Under the pieces are notes generated by a model. That model did not search any database and was not told where the DNA came from. It saw only the letters and a program-made list of their open reading frames with translations. A DNA stretch of 64,000 nucleotides from the NCBI RefSeq assembly GCF_002148795.1, contig NZ_MPOB01000004.1, positions 310,001-374,000 on the forward strand, in the 5' to 3' direction. Positions 1 through 10,404 of this stretch are shown here, piece by piece. Origin of the DNA: Oceanibaculum nanhaiense. GTDB taxonomy: Bacteria > Pseudomonadota > Alphaproteobacteria > Oceanibaculales > Oceanibaculaceae. How positions within the stretch are numbered: position 1 is the first letter of the stretch; the number at the start of each line of letters is the position of its first letter. A program made the position numbers and the translations under genes.

Positions 1-276
1 CGCCATGCCGCTGGGCGTTGCGCGGCAGGTCTCGGCGCCTTCCAGCAGCCGCAGCCGTTCCTCGAACATGGCGACGGTGGGGTTGGAATAGCGCGAATAG
101 ACGAAGCGCGAGCCTTCGTTCCTGAAGGCCGCCTCGGCCTCCTCGGCGCTGTCATAGACGAAGCCGGAGGTGAGATAGAGCGCCTCCGAGGTTTCGGAGA
201 AGGGGCTGCGCAACTGCCCGCCACGCACCAGCTGCGTCTGCGGCTTCCAGTCTGCGCGTTTATCCTGATCGCCCAT
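1..276 (-). CDS. metZ: O-succinylhomoserine sulfhydrylase, 5' end (partial)
   Basis: Only the first 92 residues are in the window; the rest lies to the left. The reading begins MGDQDKRADW and contains YSRYSNPTVAMFEERLRLLE followed by GAETCRATPSGMA, the pattern of the Cys/Met-metabolism PLP family and especially of MetZ. MetZ joins sulfide to O-succinylhomoserine to give homocysteine in methionine synthesis. The PLP lysine is outside the window. The start is the ATG whose complement lies at 274-276. Cystathionine gamma-synthase or O-acetylhomoserine sulfhydrylase are alternatives, but the N-terminal wording favours MetZ. Confidence 0.85.
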   Translation of the reverse strand, partial: MGDQDKRADWKPQTQLVRGGQLRSPFSETSEALYLTSGFVYDSAEEAEAAFRNEGSRFVYSRYSNPTVAMFEERLRLLEGAETCRATPSGMA

Positions 277-346
277 GTCGATGATTCCCGCCCTCTAATC
301 AAGCAACGGACGGTAGGCGGGCGGCCAAGGCCGAGTCAAGGTGCCC

Positions 347-994
347 TCAGGGCGTGACCGGGTTGCGCGCATCGGCAAGGATGCGCCCGCCGATGGCGAC
401 GAAGCACACCCCGGCCAGCCGCTCGATCCAGTGCTGCGCGTTGCGGAAGCGGCGCATCACCGGGCCGGAGGACATGAACAGGCTGACGATGGAATACCAG
501 ATCAGCGAGCTGGCCATCACCAGCGCCACCATCAGCCCCATGAACCAGAGCGGCGTGCCGGTGGTGACGGCGGGCGCGAACACGCTGGCGAACAGCACGA
601 TGGCCTTCGGGTTGGTCAGCGTCACCAGGAAGCCGAAGACCAGCGGGTTGCCGCGCGGCCTGCCCGATTCGGTGGTGTCCTGAAGGACGATCTCCTCCAG
701 CTTGCCGCGGCTGGCCAGGAACAGCCTTATGCCGAGATAGATCAGATAGAGGCCGCCCAGTACCCGCACGCTCCAGGCCAGCCACTGATACTCCGCCAGC
801 ACCGCCGATAATCCCAGCAGGCTGAGGCTGGCATACATCCCCAGGCCGAGCGTGACGCCCAGTGTGGTCATCAGCCCCGCTGCCGTGCCGCGTGTCATGG
901 AGGAGCGCACCACGGCGATGAAATCCGGTCCCGGCAGCATCAGGGCCGGGATAAAAATGGCGAACACGCTGGCGAGGATCAGGATCGGGGACAT
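347..994 (-). CDS. LysE/RhtB family amino-acid exporter
   Basis: A 215-aa inner-membrane protein beginning MSPILILASVFAIF, with about six hydrophobic segments. It carries the family signature ALMLPGPDFIAVVRSS near the N terminus and GFLVTLTNPKAIVLFASVF in the middle, both typical of LysE/RhtB translocators that export amino acids or homoserine-lactone-like compounds. The frame stays open about 50 residues upstream, but that extension is hydrophilic and off-family, so the ATG at 994 is chosen. The substrate cannot be told from sequence. It runs in the same direction as metZ but is separated from it. Confidence 0.85.
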   Translation of the reverse strand: MSPILILASVFAIFIPALMLPGPDFIAVVRSSMTRGTAAGLMTTLGVTLGLGMYASLSLLGLSAVLAEYQWLAWSVRVLGGLYLIYLGIRLFLASRGKLEEIVLQDTTESGRPRGNPLVFGFLVTLTNPKAIVLFASVFAPAVTTGTPLWFMGLMVALVMASSLIWYSIVSLFMSSGPVMRRFRNAQHWIERLAGVCFVAIGGRILADARNPVTP

Positions 995-1156
995 GGCGGA
1001 ACCGGCGCTGTGGTAGCTGCTACAGCCAATCCTAGCGCACCCGTTCACCCTGTCACGGGGAGTATTGTCGCCGTCACAATAGGCCACCTCTTGCCGATCC
1101 GTCATTTCGACGCTAGGAGAGGGCGCACTATTTCCAGCCCACAAAAGGCATCAGCC

Positions 1157-1393
1157 ATGACCGATCTGCCCGACCGTCTCTCCGTCAATCCGGCCAGCCC
1201 CTATCATGACGAGGAATTGCTGAAGCGCGGCGTCGGCGTGCGCTTCAAGGGTGTGGAGAAGACCAATGTCGAGGAATATTGCGTCAGCGAAGGGTGGATC
1301 CGTGTCGCCGCCGGCAAGACGCTGGACCGCAATGGCAATCCGCTGACCATCCTGCTGAAAGGCCCGGTCGAAGTCTTCCTGAAGGAAGAGTGA
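1157..1393 (+). CDS. DUF3297 family protein
   Basis: A 78-aa soluble protein, MTDLPDRLSVNPASPYHDEE..., matching the small conserved DUF3297 family of Proteobacteria. It has no signal peptide, no membrane segment and no cysteine motif; its role is unknown. The ATG at 1157 is preferred because the sequence upstream in frame is not family-like. A hairpin with a T-rich tail lies about 55 bp past the stop. It is divergent from the LysE gene, so the two promoters probably share the 995-1156 interval. Confidence 0.75.
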   Translation: MTDLPDRLSVNPASPYHDEELLKRGVGVRFKGVEKTNVEEYCVSEGWIRVAAGKTLDRNGNPLTILLKGPVEVFLKEE

Positions 1394-1446
1394 TATCTGC
1401 CATTCCGATTGATCCTTAGGGCGCGGCGTTCCTGCCTGTTAATATT

Positions 1447-1470
1447 CCCGGCCTGTGAGGCTGGGCTTTT
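1447..1470 (+). terminator. Rho-independent terminator after the DUF3297 gene
   Basis: CCCGGCC (1447-1453) pairs with GGCTGGG (1459-1465) across a five-base loop, with one G-T wobble, and is followed by CTTTT and further T-rich sequence. It lies 54 bp after the stop at 1393, in the right orientation. Confidence 0.5.
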
Positions 1471-1560
1471 CCTGTTTTCAGCGTCTTTCCTGTTTTCGTT
1501 GATTGAAGAAATTATAATGTTTCTTTTGCCGGTCGCGAGCCCAAGACACCGGGCTGCGCC

Positions 1561-2175
1561 ATGAGCATTTCCAATGGCGACTGGCTCGCCCGTCTGGAAG
1601 CCGATGCAACCCTGAGCGATGACGCCCGGTCGCGACTGCACGCACATCAGAACGCGGTCGGCGATGTGGCCAGGCTGATTGCCCGCCGGCTGCGCCTGGG
1701 CCGGTCGCTAGGCGAGGCCATCGGCAGGGCCGCTGCCTATCACGATATCGGCAAGCTGCGGATACCGTCGGATATCCTGTGCAAGCCGGGGCGGCTGACG
1801 GCGGAGGAATATTCGGTCATCCGCGCGCATTCGGCGATCGGCTATGATCTGCTGGCATCCCAGGCGGGCCGGCTGGCCCCGCTCGCCGCCCGGATCGCGC
1901 TGCATCACCATGAAGCGATGGACGGTTCCGGCTATCCCAATGGCTTGCGCGGACGCGACATCCCCCTGGAGGCCCGCATCGTCGGCGTGGCGGACGTCTA
2001 TGACGCGCTGCGCGAGGACCGGCCCTACCGGGCGGGCATGCCGCACGATCAGGCAATGAAAGTCCTGCTGGAAGGCGATGAGCGCACCTCCCGCGACAAA
2101 TTCTGCCCGCTGGTGAAGCGCATCGTCGAACGGCATGACACGGAAATCGCCCAGCACTGGCGGCACTATCACTGA
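1561..2175 (+). CDS. stand-alone HD-GYP domain protein (putative c-di-GMP phosphodiesterase)
   Basis: A 204-aa protein made almost entirely of one HD-GYP domain. The HD pair is at residues 61-62 (YHDIGKLRIP). HHHE at 115-118 is followed by DGSGYP at 121-126, which carries the GYP signature, and ADVYDAL is at 144-150. The ligand set looks complete, so cyclic-di-GMP hydrolysis is likely. There is no receiver, PAS or membrane domain, so input must come from a partner or from expression control. No Shine-Dalgarno sequence is obvious before the ATG. A TATAAT hexamer sits at 1513-1518 but lacks a good -35 element. Confidence 0.85.
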   Translation: MSISNGDWLARLEADATLSDDARSRLHAHQNAVGDVARLIARRLRLGRSLGEAIGRAAAYHDIGKLRIPSDILCKPGRLTAEEYSVIRAHSAIGYDLLASQAGRLAPLAARIALHHHEAMDGSGYPNGLRGRDIPLEARIVGVADVYDALREDRPYRAGMPHDQAMKVLLEGDERTSRDKFCPLVKRIVERHDTEIAQHWRHYH

Positions 2176-2305
2176 TCTTGCCGACACCGATCTTGTCGGG
2201 ATCGCTCCCCCTTTTGCGCTTGCGCGGTCTAGCCATGCAATCTTCGCACCTGCACAATAGGCTGAAGCGGGCACAATAGGGCCTGACGAAACCGGCAGGG
2301 GCCCA

Positions 2306-3667
2306 ATGGCGGAAGCGGCACGCGCGAAGAAACCCGGCGAGAAGCAGGCTGAGCAGGCAATCCCCCTGCTGGTGCTCATCATCTGGATCCTGGCGGTAAC
2401 GGAACTGGTCACCGGCTGGCGCTGGCCGATCACCATCGCCGCAGCGATGGCAGCGATGATCGCGCTGTGGGGCGCCATCGTGCGCGGCGGTTTCCCGCGC
2501 TTCGCCGTTATCGTCTTTGGCGGTATCGGCACGCTGCTGATCTGGCGCGTCGGCGCCTGGGGCGACGGCCTTGTCGGGCTGGAGCGCGCAGCGCGGCTGA
2601 CGGCCTTCGTCACCTGCCTGCACGGGTTGCGCAGCATCGTGCAGACCGCCCCGCGCCTGGCCGAGGTGCAGGACAGCCTCGTCGCCTTCCGGCTGCAGGC
2701 GCGGCGCGGCGCCATGCAGCTGCTGAGCTTTGCCTTCTCGGTGCCGCTCGCGATTGGCGCGGTCAGCGTCATCGCCCCGTTCCTGACGCGCGAGCGAGAC
2801 GCCGAGACCCGGCAGGACCTCGCCGTCTGGGGTATGCGCGGCATGGGCATTGCCATCTTCTTCTCGCCCTTCACCGTGGCGATGGGCGTCGCCGTGGCGG
2901 CGCTGCCGGAGGTCAATCTGCCGCTGCTGATGGGCATGGGCTTCGCGCTGGCGCTGGCGGTGCTGGCCTTTCCGTTCCTCATCGGCCAGTGCGCATTGCC
3001 GCGCCAGCTGACGCCGCGCTTCTGGGGCGCGCTGGGTGCCGTGCTGCTGCCCATCGTGGTGATCGTGGTGGTGAACATCGCCACCATCCTGACGCTGGGC
3101 CTGACCACCGTGCAGTCGGCCATCGTCGTGGTGCCGTCCTCGGCGCTGGTCATCGCCCTTCTGGCGGAGGTGGCGGGCGACCGCCGCACCAGCGGGCGGG
3201 GCATGGCGATGTTCCGGCTGGTGCGCCAGGTGGCGGTGAATTTCGATATGGAATCGGCGGTATTCGTCGCCGCCATGTGGTTTGCCGCCGCCATCACCGC
3301 GACGCCGGAAGTCGGCCAGTTCGTGGCGCTGCTGACGCCCTATCTCGGTGCGGGAGCGATGATCGCGGTGACGCTGGTCGTGATGATCGCGGTGGTCTCC
3401 GCCGGGGTGCACATGATGGTGCCGATGACGGTGCTGCTGACCCTGTTCGGCCCGCATATGCCGGACCCGCTGCATCTGGCGCTGCTGGCGCTGGCCGGGC
3501 TGATCGGCTGGGCCTTCGGCGCGCTGGCGGCGATGGGCTCGATCTCCTTCCTGGTCTGCGCCAAGCTGTTCGAGGTTTCCGCCCGGCAGCTCGCCTACGG
3601 CATCAACCTACGCCTCATGCTGAGCATCGTGGCGCTGTACAGCCTCGGCGTGCTGTTGCTCGCCTAA
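2306..3667 (+). CDS. polytopic inner-membrane protein, possible ion/solute transporter
   Basis: A 453-aa protein with roughly ten to twelve hydrophobic segments in two groups, after a short charged N terminus (MAEAARAKKPGEKQ). The first half contains an amphipathic stretch (about 95-150) and TRERDAETRQDL; the second half has GAGAMIAVTLVVMIAV and a conserved-looking VSAGVHMMVPMTVLL. The architecture resembles ion-transporter superfamily proteins such as ArsB/NhaD or gluconate/citrate carriers, but I see no diagnostic motif and assign no substrate. It converges on the liv operon, with only 11 bp between the two stops. Confidence 0.6.
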   Translation: MAEAARAKKPGEKQAEQAIPLLVLIIWILAVTELVTGWRWPITIAAAMAAMIALWGAIVRGGFPRFAVIVFGGIGTLLIWRVGAWGDGLVGLERAARLTAFVTCLHGLRSIVQTAPRLAEVQDSLVAFRLQARRGAMQLLSFAFSVPLAIGAVSVIAPFLTRERDAETRQDLAVWGMRGMGIAIFFSPFTVAMGVAVAALPEVNLPLLMGMGFALALAVLAFPFLIGQCALPRQLTPRFWGALGAVLLPIVVIVVVNIATILTLGLTTVQSAIVVVPSSALVIALLAEVAGDRRTSGRGMAMFRLVRQVAVNFDMESAVFVAAMWFAAAITATPEVGQFVALLTPYLGAGAMIAVTLVVMIAVVSAGVHMMVPMTVLLTLFGPHMPDPLHLALLALAGLIGWAFGALAAMGSISFLVCAKLFEVSARQLAYGINLRLMLSIVALYSLGVLLLA

Positions 3668-3678
3668 ACACCTAGATC

Positions 3679-4365
3679 CTAAACGCCCAGATAGCGCTTG
3701 CGCAGCGCCGTATCGGCGGCCAGCGCGGCGGAGCCGCCGGCCCAGACGATGCGGCCCTTCTCGATGATGTGGTGCCGGTCGGCGAGGCGCAGCAGCGCGT
3801 CGAGATTCTTGTCGATCAGCAATATCGCCTGGCCGTCCGCCTTCAGGCTCTCGACGCAGCGCCAGATTTCCTCGCGGATCAGCGGTGCCAGCCCCTCCGT
3901 CGCCTCATCCAGGATCAGCAAGCGCGGGTTGGTCATCAGCGCCCGCCCGATGGCCAGCATCTGCTGCTCGCCGCCGGACAGCGTGCCGGCACGCTGGCCG
4001 GCGCGTTCGGCAAGGCGGGGGAACAGGGCGAACACCCGGTCCTCGGTCCAGCCACCGCCGCGCGCGGTGGCAATCAAATTCTCGCGGACGGTGAGGGTGG
4101 GGAAGATGTGCCGTCCCTCCGGCACCAGCCCGATGCCGGCCCGTGCGATGCGGTAGGGCGGCAACCCGTCGAGCCGCTGCCCGTCCATTGCGATCTCGCC
4201 GCGGCGCGGCGGGGTGAGGCCGAGAATGGCGCGCACCGTCGTCGTCTTGCCCATGCCGTTGCGGCCGAGCAGCGTCGTCACCGTACCGGAGGCGACGTCC
4301 AGATCGACACCGAACAGCGCCTGGCTCGAGCCGTAGAAGCTTTCCACGCCGCGCAGGCTCAGCAT
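3679..4365 (-). CDS. livF: branched-chain amino-acid type ABC transporter ATPase LivF
   Basis: A 228-aa ABC ATPase: Walker A GRNGMGKT at 34-41, signature LSGGEQQ at 129-135 and Walker B LLILDEA at 149-155. VPEGRHIFPTLTV in the middle is the LivF hallmark. It forms the cytoplasmic motor together with LivG. Its ATG overlaps the LivG stop (TGATG), implying translational coupling. It is the last gene of a five-gene operon (binding protein, H, M, G, F). Confidence 0.92.
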   Translation of the reverse strand: MLSLRGVESFYGSSQALFGVDLDVASGTVTTLLGRNGMGKTTTVRAILGLTPPRRGEIAMDGQRLDGLPPYRIARAGIGLVPEGRHIFPTLTVRENLIATARGGGWTEDRVFALFPRLAERAGQRAGTLSGGEQQMLAIGRALMTNPRLLILDEATEGLAPLIREEIWRCVESLKADGQAILLIDKNLDALLRLADRHHIIEKGRIVWAGGSAALAADTALRKRYLGV

Positions 4366-5126
4366 CAGGAATCGCTCCCCAAAGAATCGCTCCCGAGATA
4401 GGCCTCGCGCACCGCCTCGTCGGCGCGGATCGCGTCCGGTGTGCCGGTGGCGAGGGCGCTGCCATAGACCAGCACGGTGATGCGGTCGGCCAGCCGGAAC
4501 ACCGCGTCCATGTCATGCTCGACCAGCAGGATGGTGACGCTGCCCTTCAACCCGGCCAGCAACTCGGTCATGCGCGCCGATTCCTCCGGCCCCATGCCGG
4601 CCATCGGCTCATCCAGCAGCAGCAGGGCAGGCTTCCCGGCCAGCGCCATGGCGAGTTCCAGCTGGCGCTGCTCGCCATGCGCCAGCGCGGCGGCAGGCAC
4701 ATTCGCGCGGTCGCCGAGGCCGACCTGTTCCAGCGCCGCCATCGCGGCATCGCGCAACGCCGTCTCGGACAGGGCGGGCCGCCAGAAGCGGAAGCTGTGC
4801 CCGTCATGCGCCTGCACCGCCAGCAGCACATTCTCCAGCGCGGTGAAGCCCTGCAGCACGCTGGTGATCTGGAAGGAGCGGGCCAGGCCCATCAGCGCGC
4901 GGTTCGGAGTCGGCAGGACGGTGATGTCCTGGCCCCTGAAGCGGATAAGGCCGGCATCCGGGGCGATCTCGCCGGAAAGCTGACCGATCAGCGTGGTCTT
5001 GCCGGCGCCGTTCGGCCCGATGATGGCGTGAATTTCGCCGGGGACGATGTCGAGCGACAGGCTGTCGGTGGCGGTGACGCCGCCGAACCGCTTCTCCAGC
5101 CCCTCTATAGACAGGATTGCGGTCAT
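4365..5126 (-). CDS. livG: branched-chain amino-acid type ABC transporter ATPase LivG
   Basis: A 253-aa ABC ATPase with Walker A GPNGAGKT at 37-44, the LivG-type signature LAHGEQRQ at 148-155 and Walker B ALLLLDEP at 167-174. LARSFQIT around 81-88 is also LivG-like. The usual end, YLGSDS, is followed by a repeat of the same residues (LGSDS) caused by a small duplication in the DNA. The start overlaps the LivM stop by four bases; the end overlaps the LivF start. Confidence 0.92.
   Translation of the reverse strand: MTAILSIEGLEKRFGGVTATDSLSLDIVPGEIHAIIGPNGAGKTTLIGQLSGEIAPDAGLIRFRGQDITVLPTPNRALMGLARSFQITSVLQGFTALENVLLAVQAHDGHSFRFWRPALSETALRDAAMAALEQVGLGDRANVPAAALAHGEQRQLELAMALAGKPALLLLDEPMAGMGPEESARMTELLAGLKGSVTILLVEHDMDAVFRLADRITVLVYGSALATGTPDAIRADEAVREAYLGSDSLGSDS
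4369..4394. repeat. short tandem duplication at the livG/livF junction
   Basis: GAATCGCTCCC occurs at 4369-4379 and again at 4384-4394, a 15-bp period. On the coding strand this duplicates the last residues of LivG, so that the protein ends GSDSLGSDS, and places its stop over the LivF ATG. Confidence 0.8.
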
Positions 5127-6079
5127 TTGTGTCTGCCTTCCGGCGTCAGCAGCCCATAGAGGCCGCGCCGTGCCAGCAGCACGATGAGGATGAGCAGCGG
5201 CCCCAGCACGATCATCCAGTGCTGGGTGATCTCCGACAGCACATCCTCCAGCACCAGGAAGGCGAAGGCGCCCAGCACCGGACCCGCTATCGAGCCCATG
5301 CCGCCGAGGATGACCATCACCATCAGCTCGCCGGAGCGCGTCCAGTGCAGCAGCGACGGGCTGACGAATTCGGTCAGATTGGCCATCAGCGCGCCGGCGA
5401 GGCCAGCCAGCGCGCCGGATATCACGAAGGCAACAAGCTTGTAGCGGTAGGTGGGGAAGCCCAGCGCGCGCATGCGGCGCTCATTCTCGCGGATACCGCG
5501 CAGCACCATGCCGAAGCGAGACTGCACCAGCCGGTGCTTCAGGAACAGCACCGCCAGCAGCAGCACGAGGGCGAGATAGTAGAAGCTGGCATTGTCCGAC
5601 AGGTCGAGCGGGCCGGCGTCGGAGCGGCTCCACATCTGCATGCCGTCCATCCCGCCATAGTCCTGCTGCGAGACGAAGAAGAAATAGACCATCTGCGCAA
5701 AGGCCAGCGTGATCATGATGAAATAGACGCCGCTGGTGCGAAGGCTGATCGCGCCGATGACCAGCGCGAACAGGGCCGAGACCAGCATCGCGGCGGGAAA
5801 GGCCACAAAGGCGCTCTCGGTGCCGAACCAGTCGCCGGAATGGTAGGCGAGGATGCCGACCACATAGGCGCCAATTCCGAGATAGGCCGCGTGGCCGAAG
5901 CTGACCATGCCGCCATAACCCAGAATGAGGTTCAGGCTGACCGCGCCCAGCGCCAGGATCAGCACGCGGCTGACCATCACCGTGTAGAAGCCCTCGCCCA
6001 GCGCCTCGGCCAGCGGCGGCAGCACGCAGAGCAGGGCAAGCCCGCCCCACAGCACGATGCGGCGGAATATATCAAGCAT
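5123..6079 (-). CDS. livM: branched-chain amino-acid type ABC transporter permease LivM
   Basis: A 318-aa permease with about nine to ten membrane segments. LNLILGYGGMVSFGHAAYLGIGAYV is the classic LivM motif (broken here only by length: GYGGMVSFGHAA is its core). A second signature near the C terminus is VILGGMGSIAGPVLGAFAF, the cytoplasmic coupling loop for the ATPases. It overlaps LivG by four bases and LivH by eight. Confidence 0.92.
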   Translation of the reverse strand: MLDIFRRIVLWGGLALLCVLPPLAEALGEGFYTVMVSRVLILALGAVSLNLILGYGGMVSFGHAAYLGIGAYVVGILAYHSGDWFGTESAFVAFPAAMLVSALFALVIGAISLRTSGVYFIMITLAFAQMVYFFFVSQQDYGGMDGMQMWSRSDAGPLDLSDNASFYYLALVLLLAVLFLKHRLVQSRFGMVLRGIRENERRMRALGFPTYRYKLVAFVISGALAGLAGALMANLTEFVSPSLLHWTRSGELMVMVILGGMGSIAGPVLGAFAFLVLEDVLSEITQHWMIVLGPLLILIVLLARRGLYGLLTPEGRHK

Positions 6080-6944
6080 GTGCGGGGAAGAGTCCCTGCG
6101 GGCGCCAGACCAGGATCGCCGCCATCAGGATGTAGATCGTCATCTCCGACAGCGCGCCGGGCAGCAGCACGCGCCCGAAGGTGTCGGCCAGCCCGACCAG
6201 CAGGGCGGCCACGAAGGCGCCACGCACCGAGCCGATACCGCCAATGACGATGACCACGAAGGCGAGGATCAGGATGTTTTCGCCCATGCCGACCTCCAGC
6301 GCCAGCAGCGGCCCGGCCATCACGCCGGCCAGCCCGGCCAGCGCCGCGCCCAGCCCGAACACCAGCATGTAGAGCCGGTCCACATTCACGCCCAGCGCAT
6401 TCACCATCTCGCGGTTGGTCGCACCGGCGCGGATCAGCATGCCAATGCGCGTGCGGGTGATGAGCAGATAGAGGAACAGCGCCGCCGCGATGCCGGTCGC
6501 CACGATGGCCAGCCGGTAGGCCGGGTAGGGCGCGCCCGGCAGGATTTCCACGCTGCCCGACAGTGCTGCCGGCACCGCCATGAAATAGGCCTGCGGCCCC
6601 CAGACGATCTTCACCAGCTCGTTGAAGAACAGGATCAGCCCGAAGGTCGCCAGCACCTGGTCCAGATGGTCGCGGTCATAGAGCCGTCGCAGGGCAATAG
6701 CCTCCATCGCCATGCCGGTCAGCGCGGCGGCGGGCAGGGCCGCCAGCAGCCCCAGCGTGAAGCTGCCGGTCGCCTGCTGCACGGTGGCCGCGACATAGGC
6801 GCCGATCATGTAGAGCGAGCCATGCGCCAGGTTGATCAGGTGCATGATGCCGAATACCAGCGTCAGCCCGGCCGCCATCAGGAACAGCATGGTGCCGAGC
6901 TGCAGCCCGTTCAGCACCTGTTCGATGAAAAGCAGGAGGGTCAT
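6072..6944 (-). CDS. livH: branched-chain amino-acid type ABC transporter permease LivH
   Basis: A 290-aa permease beginning MTLLLFIEQVLNGLQLGTML, the usual LivH N terminus, with about eight membrane segments. Core motifs are FGIMHLINLAHGSLYMIGAY near the start and VIVIGGIGSVRGAFVAALLVG near residue 245, the EAA-like loop that contacts LivG/LivF. It pairs with LivM to make the channel. The stop overlaps the LivM start. The 70-bp gap to the upstream binding-protein gene shows no strong hairpin. Confidence 0.92.
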   Translation of the reverse strand: MTLLLFIEQVLNGLQLGTMLFLMAAGLTLVFGIMHLINLAHGSLYMIGAYVAATVQQATGSFTLGLLAALPAAALTGMAMEAIALRRLYDRDHLDQVLATFGLILFFNELVKIVWGPQAYFMAVPAALSGSVEILPGAPYPAYRLAIVATGIAAALFLYLLITRTRIGMLIRAGATNREMVNALGVNVDRLYMLVFGLGAALAGLAGVMAGPLLALEVGMGENILILAFVVIVIGGIGSVRGAFVAALLVGLADTFGRVLLPGALSEMTIYILMAAILVWRPQGLFPAHA

Positions 6945-7014
6945 GCGACGTCCGGAATGGCGACGGGGACCGCGCTGGCGCGATCCCCGTTCACGCTGAT
7001 TGTCGTTTCGTGGC

Positions 7015-8193
7015 TCACTTCATCTTGCACTGATCGTGATAGGCGTCCATGTGGCGCGCGAACACCGTGCCGACCAGCCGGTTGGTGATCCGGCCCTGAT
7101 CGTTCTTGATGACCTCGCGCAGATAGAAATTCTGGATCGGGTAATGGTTGGTGTTGAAGGCGAACGGGCCACGCACCGACTCGAAATCGGCGGCGCGCAT
7201 GGCGCTGCGGAATTTCGCCTCGTCCTTCACGCTGCCGCCGGTCTTGGTCAGCGCGGAGGCCAGCAGCAGCGCGCCGTCATAGGCCTGTGCGGCGAAGGGC
7301 GAGGGCGGACGGCTGTACTTCGCCTCGAACGCCTTCACGAATTTCTGGTTCTGGGCGTTCGGCATGTCCGGGCTCCAGAAGCCGGTGTTGAACACGCCCA
7401 GCGCTGCCTCGCCGACCGCCGGCAGGATGGTCTGGTCGAAGCTGAAGGAGGGGCCGAACAGCGGCACCTCCGCCTTCAGCCCGGCCTGCGCGTACTGCTT
7501 GATGAAGTTCACGCCCATGCCGCCCGGATAGAAGATATAGACCGCATCGGGCTTGGCGGCGCGCAGCTGGGCCAGTTCCGCCGCATAGTCCGGCTGGTTG
7601 ATCTGGGTATAGATCTCGCCGATCACCTCGCCGCCGGTGTAATAGCGCTTGAAGCCGGTCAGCGCGTCCTTGCCGGCAGGGTAGTTCGGCGCCATCAGAT
7701 AGACGCGCTTGTAGCCCTTGTCGGAGACGTGCTTGCCCATCGCCTCGTGGCTCTGGTCGTTCTGCCAGGCGACGTTGAAGAAGTAAGGGCTGCAGCGGTT
7801 GCCGGCCAGCGCCGAGGGGCCGGCATTCAGGCTCAGCATGAAAGTCTTGGAATCGAAGATCGGCTTGGCAACCGCCATCATCACGTTGGAGAACACCACG
7901 CCGGCGATGAGATCGACCTTGTCGCGCTGGATCATGCGCTCGGCCAGCTGGCGGCCGACATCCGGCTTCAGCTGGTCGTCGCCGGTCACCAGCTCGACCG
8001 TGCGGCCGCCCAGCATGCCGCCGGACTGCTCGATACCGAGATTGAAGCCGTCCAGCAGATCCTTGCCAAGCGCCGCACCCGGCCCGGACAGGGTGGAGAT
8101 GAAGCCGATCTTCAGCGGCTCGGCGGCGTGCGCCGGCGCGAAAGTGAATGATGCGAGAAATGCGGCCGTGGCCAGCAGCGATGCCCGTTTCAT
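7015..8193 (-). CDS. Liv-type ABC transporter periplasmic binding protein
   Basis: A 392-aa type-1 periplasmic binding protein. It has a Sec signal peptide (MKRASLLATAAFLASFTFAPAHA, cleavage near residue 23) followed by EPLKIGFISTLSGPGAALG, the normal start of the Peripla_BP_6 fold. It is the first gene of the operon and should deliver ligand to LivH/LivM. These proteins bind leucine-type amino acids, but many alphaproteobacterial members take amides, urea or aromatic acids, and the sequence does not decide. The repeat at 8289-8388 lies between its likely promoter region and the next gene. Confidence 0.88.
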   Translation of the reverse strand: MKRASLLATAAFLASFTFAPAHAAEPLKIGFISTLSGPGAALGKDLLDGFNLGIEQSGGMLGGRTVELVTGDDQLKPDVGRQLAERMIQRDKVDLIAGVVFSNVMMAVAKPIFDSKTFMLSLNAGPSALAGNRCSPYFFNVAWQNDQSHEAMGKHVSDKGYKRVYLMAPNYPAGKDALTGFKRYYTGGEVIGEIYTQINQPDYAAELAQLRAAKPDAVYIFYPGGMGVNFIKQYAQAGLKAEVPLFGPSFSFDQTILPAVGEAALGVFNTGFWSPDMPNAQNQKFVKAFEAKYSRPPSPFAAQAYDGALLLASALTKTGGSVKDEAKFRSAMRAADFESVRGPFAFNTNHYPIQNFYLREVIKNDQGRITNRLVGTVFARHMDAYHDQCKMK

Positions 8194-8288
8194 ATGTTCC
8201 CAAGCCTCCCGGAATCAGCATTATCAAGACCGTGCGCATCCTAGCGCAGGCTCAATTGAAACCAAACGGCAATGTAGATTTCCACGGT

Positions 8289-8388
8289 CGTCATTCCCGC
8301 ACTTGTTGCGGGAATCCAGGCTTCAGCTTACTCGACCGGCGATCCAGCATGCAGAAACATGGACCCCCGCAACAAGTGCGGGGGTGAC
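8289..8388. repeat. bipartite palindromic intergenic repeat, copy 1
   Basis: About 100 bp flanked by CGTCATTCCCGC on the left and GCGGGGGTGAC on the right. The left arm folds alone (TTCCCGCA, loop CTTGT, TGCGGGAA). So does the right arm (CCCCCGCA, loop ACAAG, TGCGGGGG). The arms are also complementary to each other over GCACTTGTTGCGGG. A second copy is at 14781-14882. This type of element is widespread between genes in alphaproteobacteria. It lies between the RAM-domain gene and the liv binding-protein gene. Confidence 0.85.
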
Positions 8389-8434
8389 AGTAAGGAGAAT
8401 GCAGAAGCCCGAGGGTGACGATTAAAGGAGATGA

Positions 8435-8677
8435 TTACCCGAAGGCCTTGAAGGTGATCAGGGTGAAGGTGTCCTTCACGCCGGGCAGGGTCTGGATGCG
8501 TTCGGTCACGAAATGGCCGATATCGGCATCTTCTTCCAGGTAGCACTTCATCAGCAGATCGTACTGGCCGGAGGTGGAATAGACCTCGGATATCTGCTCG
8601 ACGCCCTGCACTGCCTCGTCGGCCACCTTGTAGGCCTGGCCCAGATCGCACTTCACCATGATGAAGATCGCCTTCAT
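8435..8677 (-). CDS. stand-alone Lrp/AsnC effector (RAM) domain protein
   Basis: An 80-aa protein, MKAIFIMVKCDLGQAYKVAD..., matching only the C-terminal ligand-binding half of Lrp/AsnC regulators (beta-alpha-beta-beta-alpha-beta, with SEVYSTSGQYDLLMKC as the core strand-turn). There is no DNA-binding helix-turn-helix, so it should not bind DNA itself. Such proteins form rings and may bind amino acids or modulate full-length Lrp partners. It starts four bases after the helicase stop, so the two are probably co-transcribed. Confidence 0.82.
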   Translation of the reverse strand: MKAIFIMVKCDLGQAYKVADEAVQGVEQISEVYSTSGQYDLLMKCYLEEDADIGHFVTERIQTLPGVKDTFTLITFKAFG

Positions 8678-8680
8678 GGC

Positions 8681-10261
<1,581 letters not shown>

Positions 10262-10404
10262 TATGGTCCGTTCTTTGGAAATGGCGCCTCAGGCGAAAAA
10301 AACGCCTGTCGTCGCGGGCGATATTAGAGTTGCATGCGATTCTGTCAACTTTTGTCTGGTTTCGCGGACCATAGAGTGCGCTTTTGCCGCAAAGCGAGGT
10401 ACCG

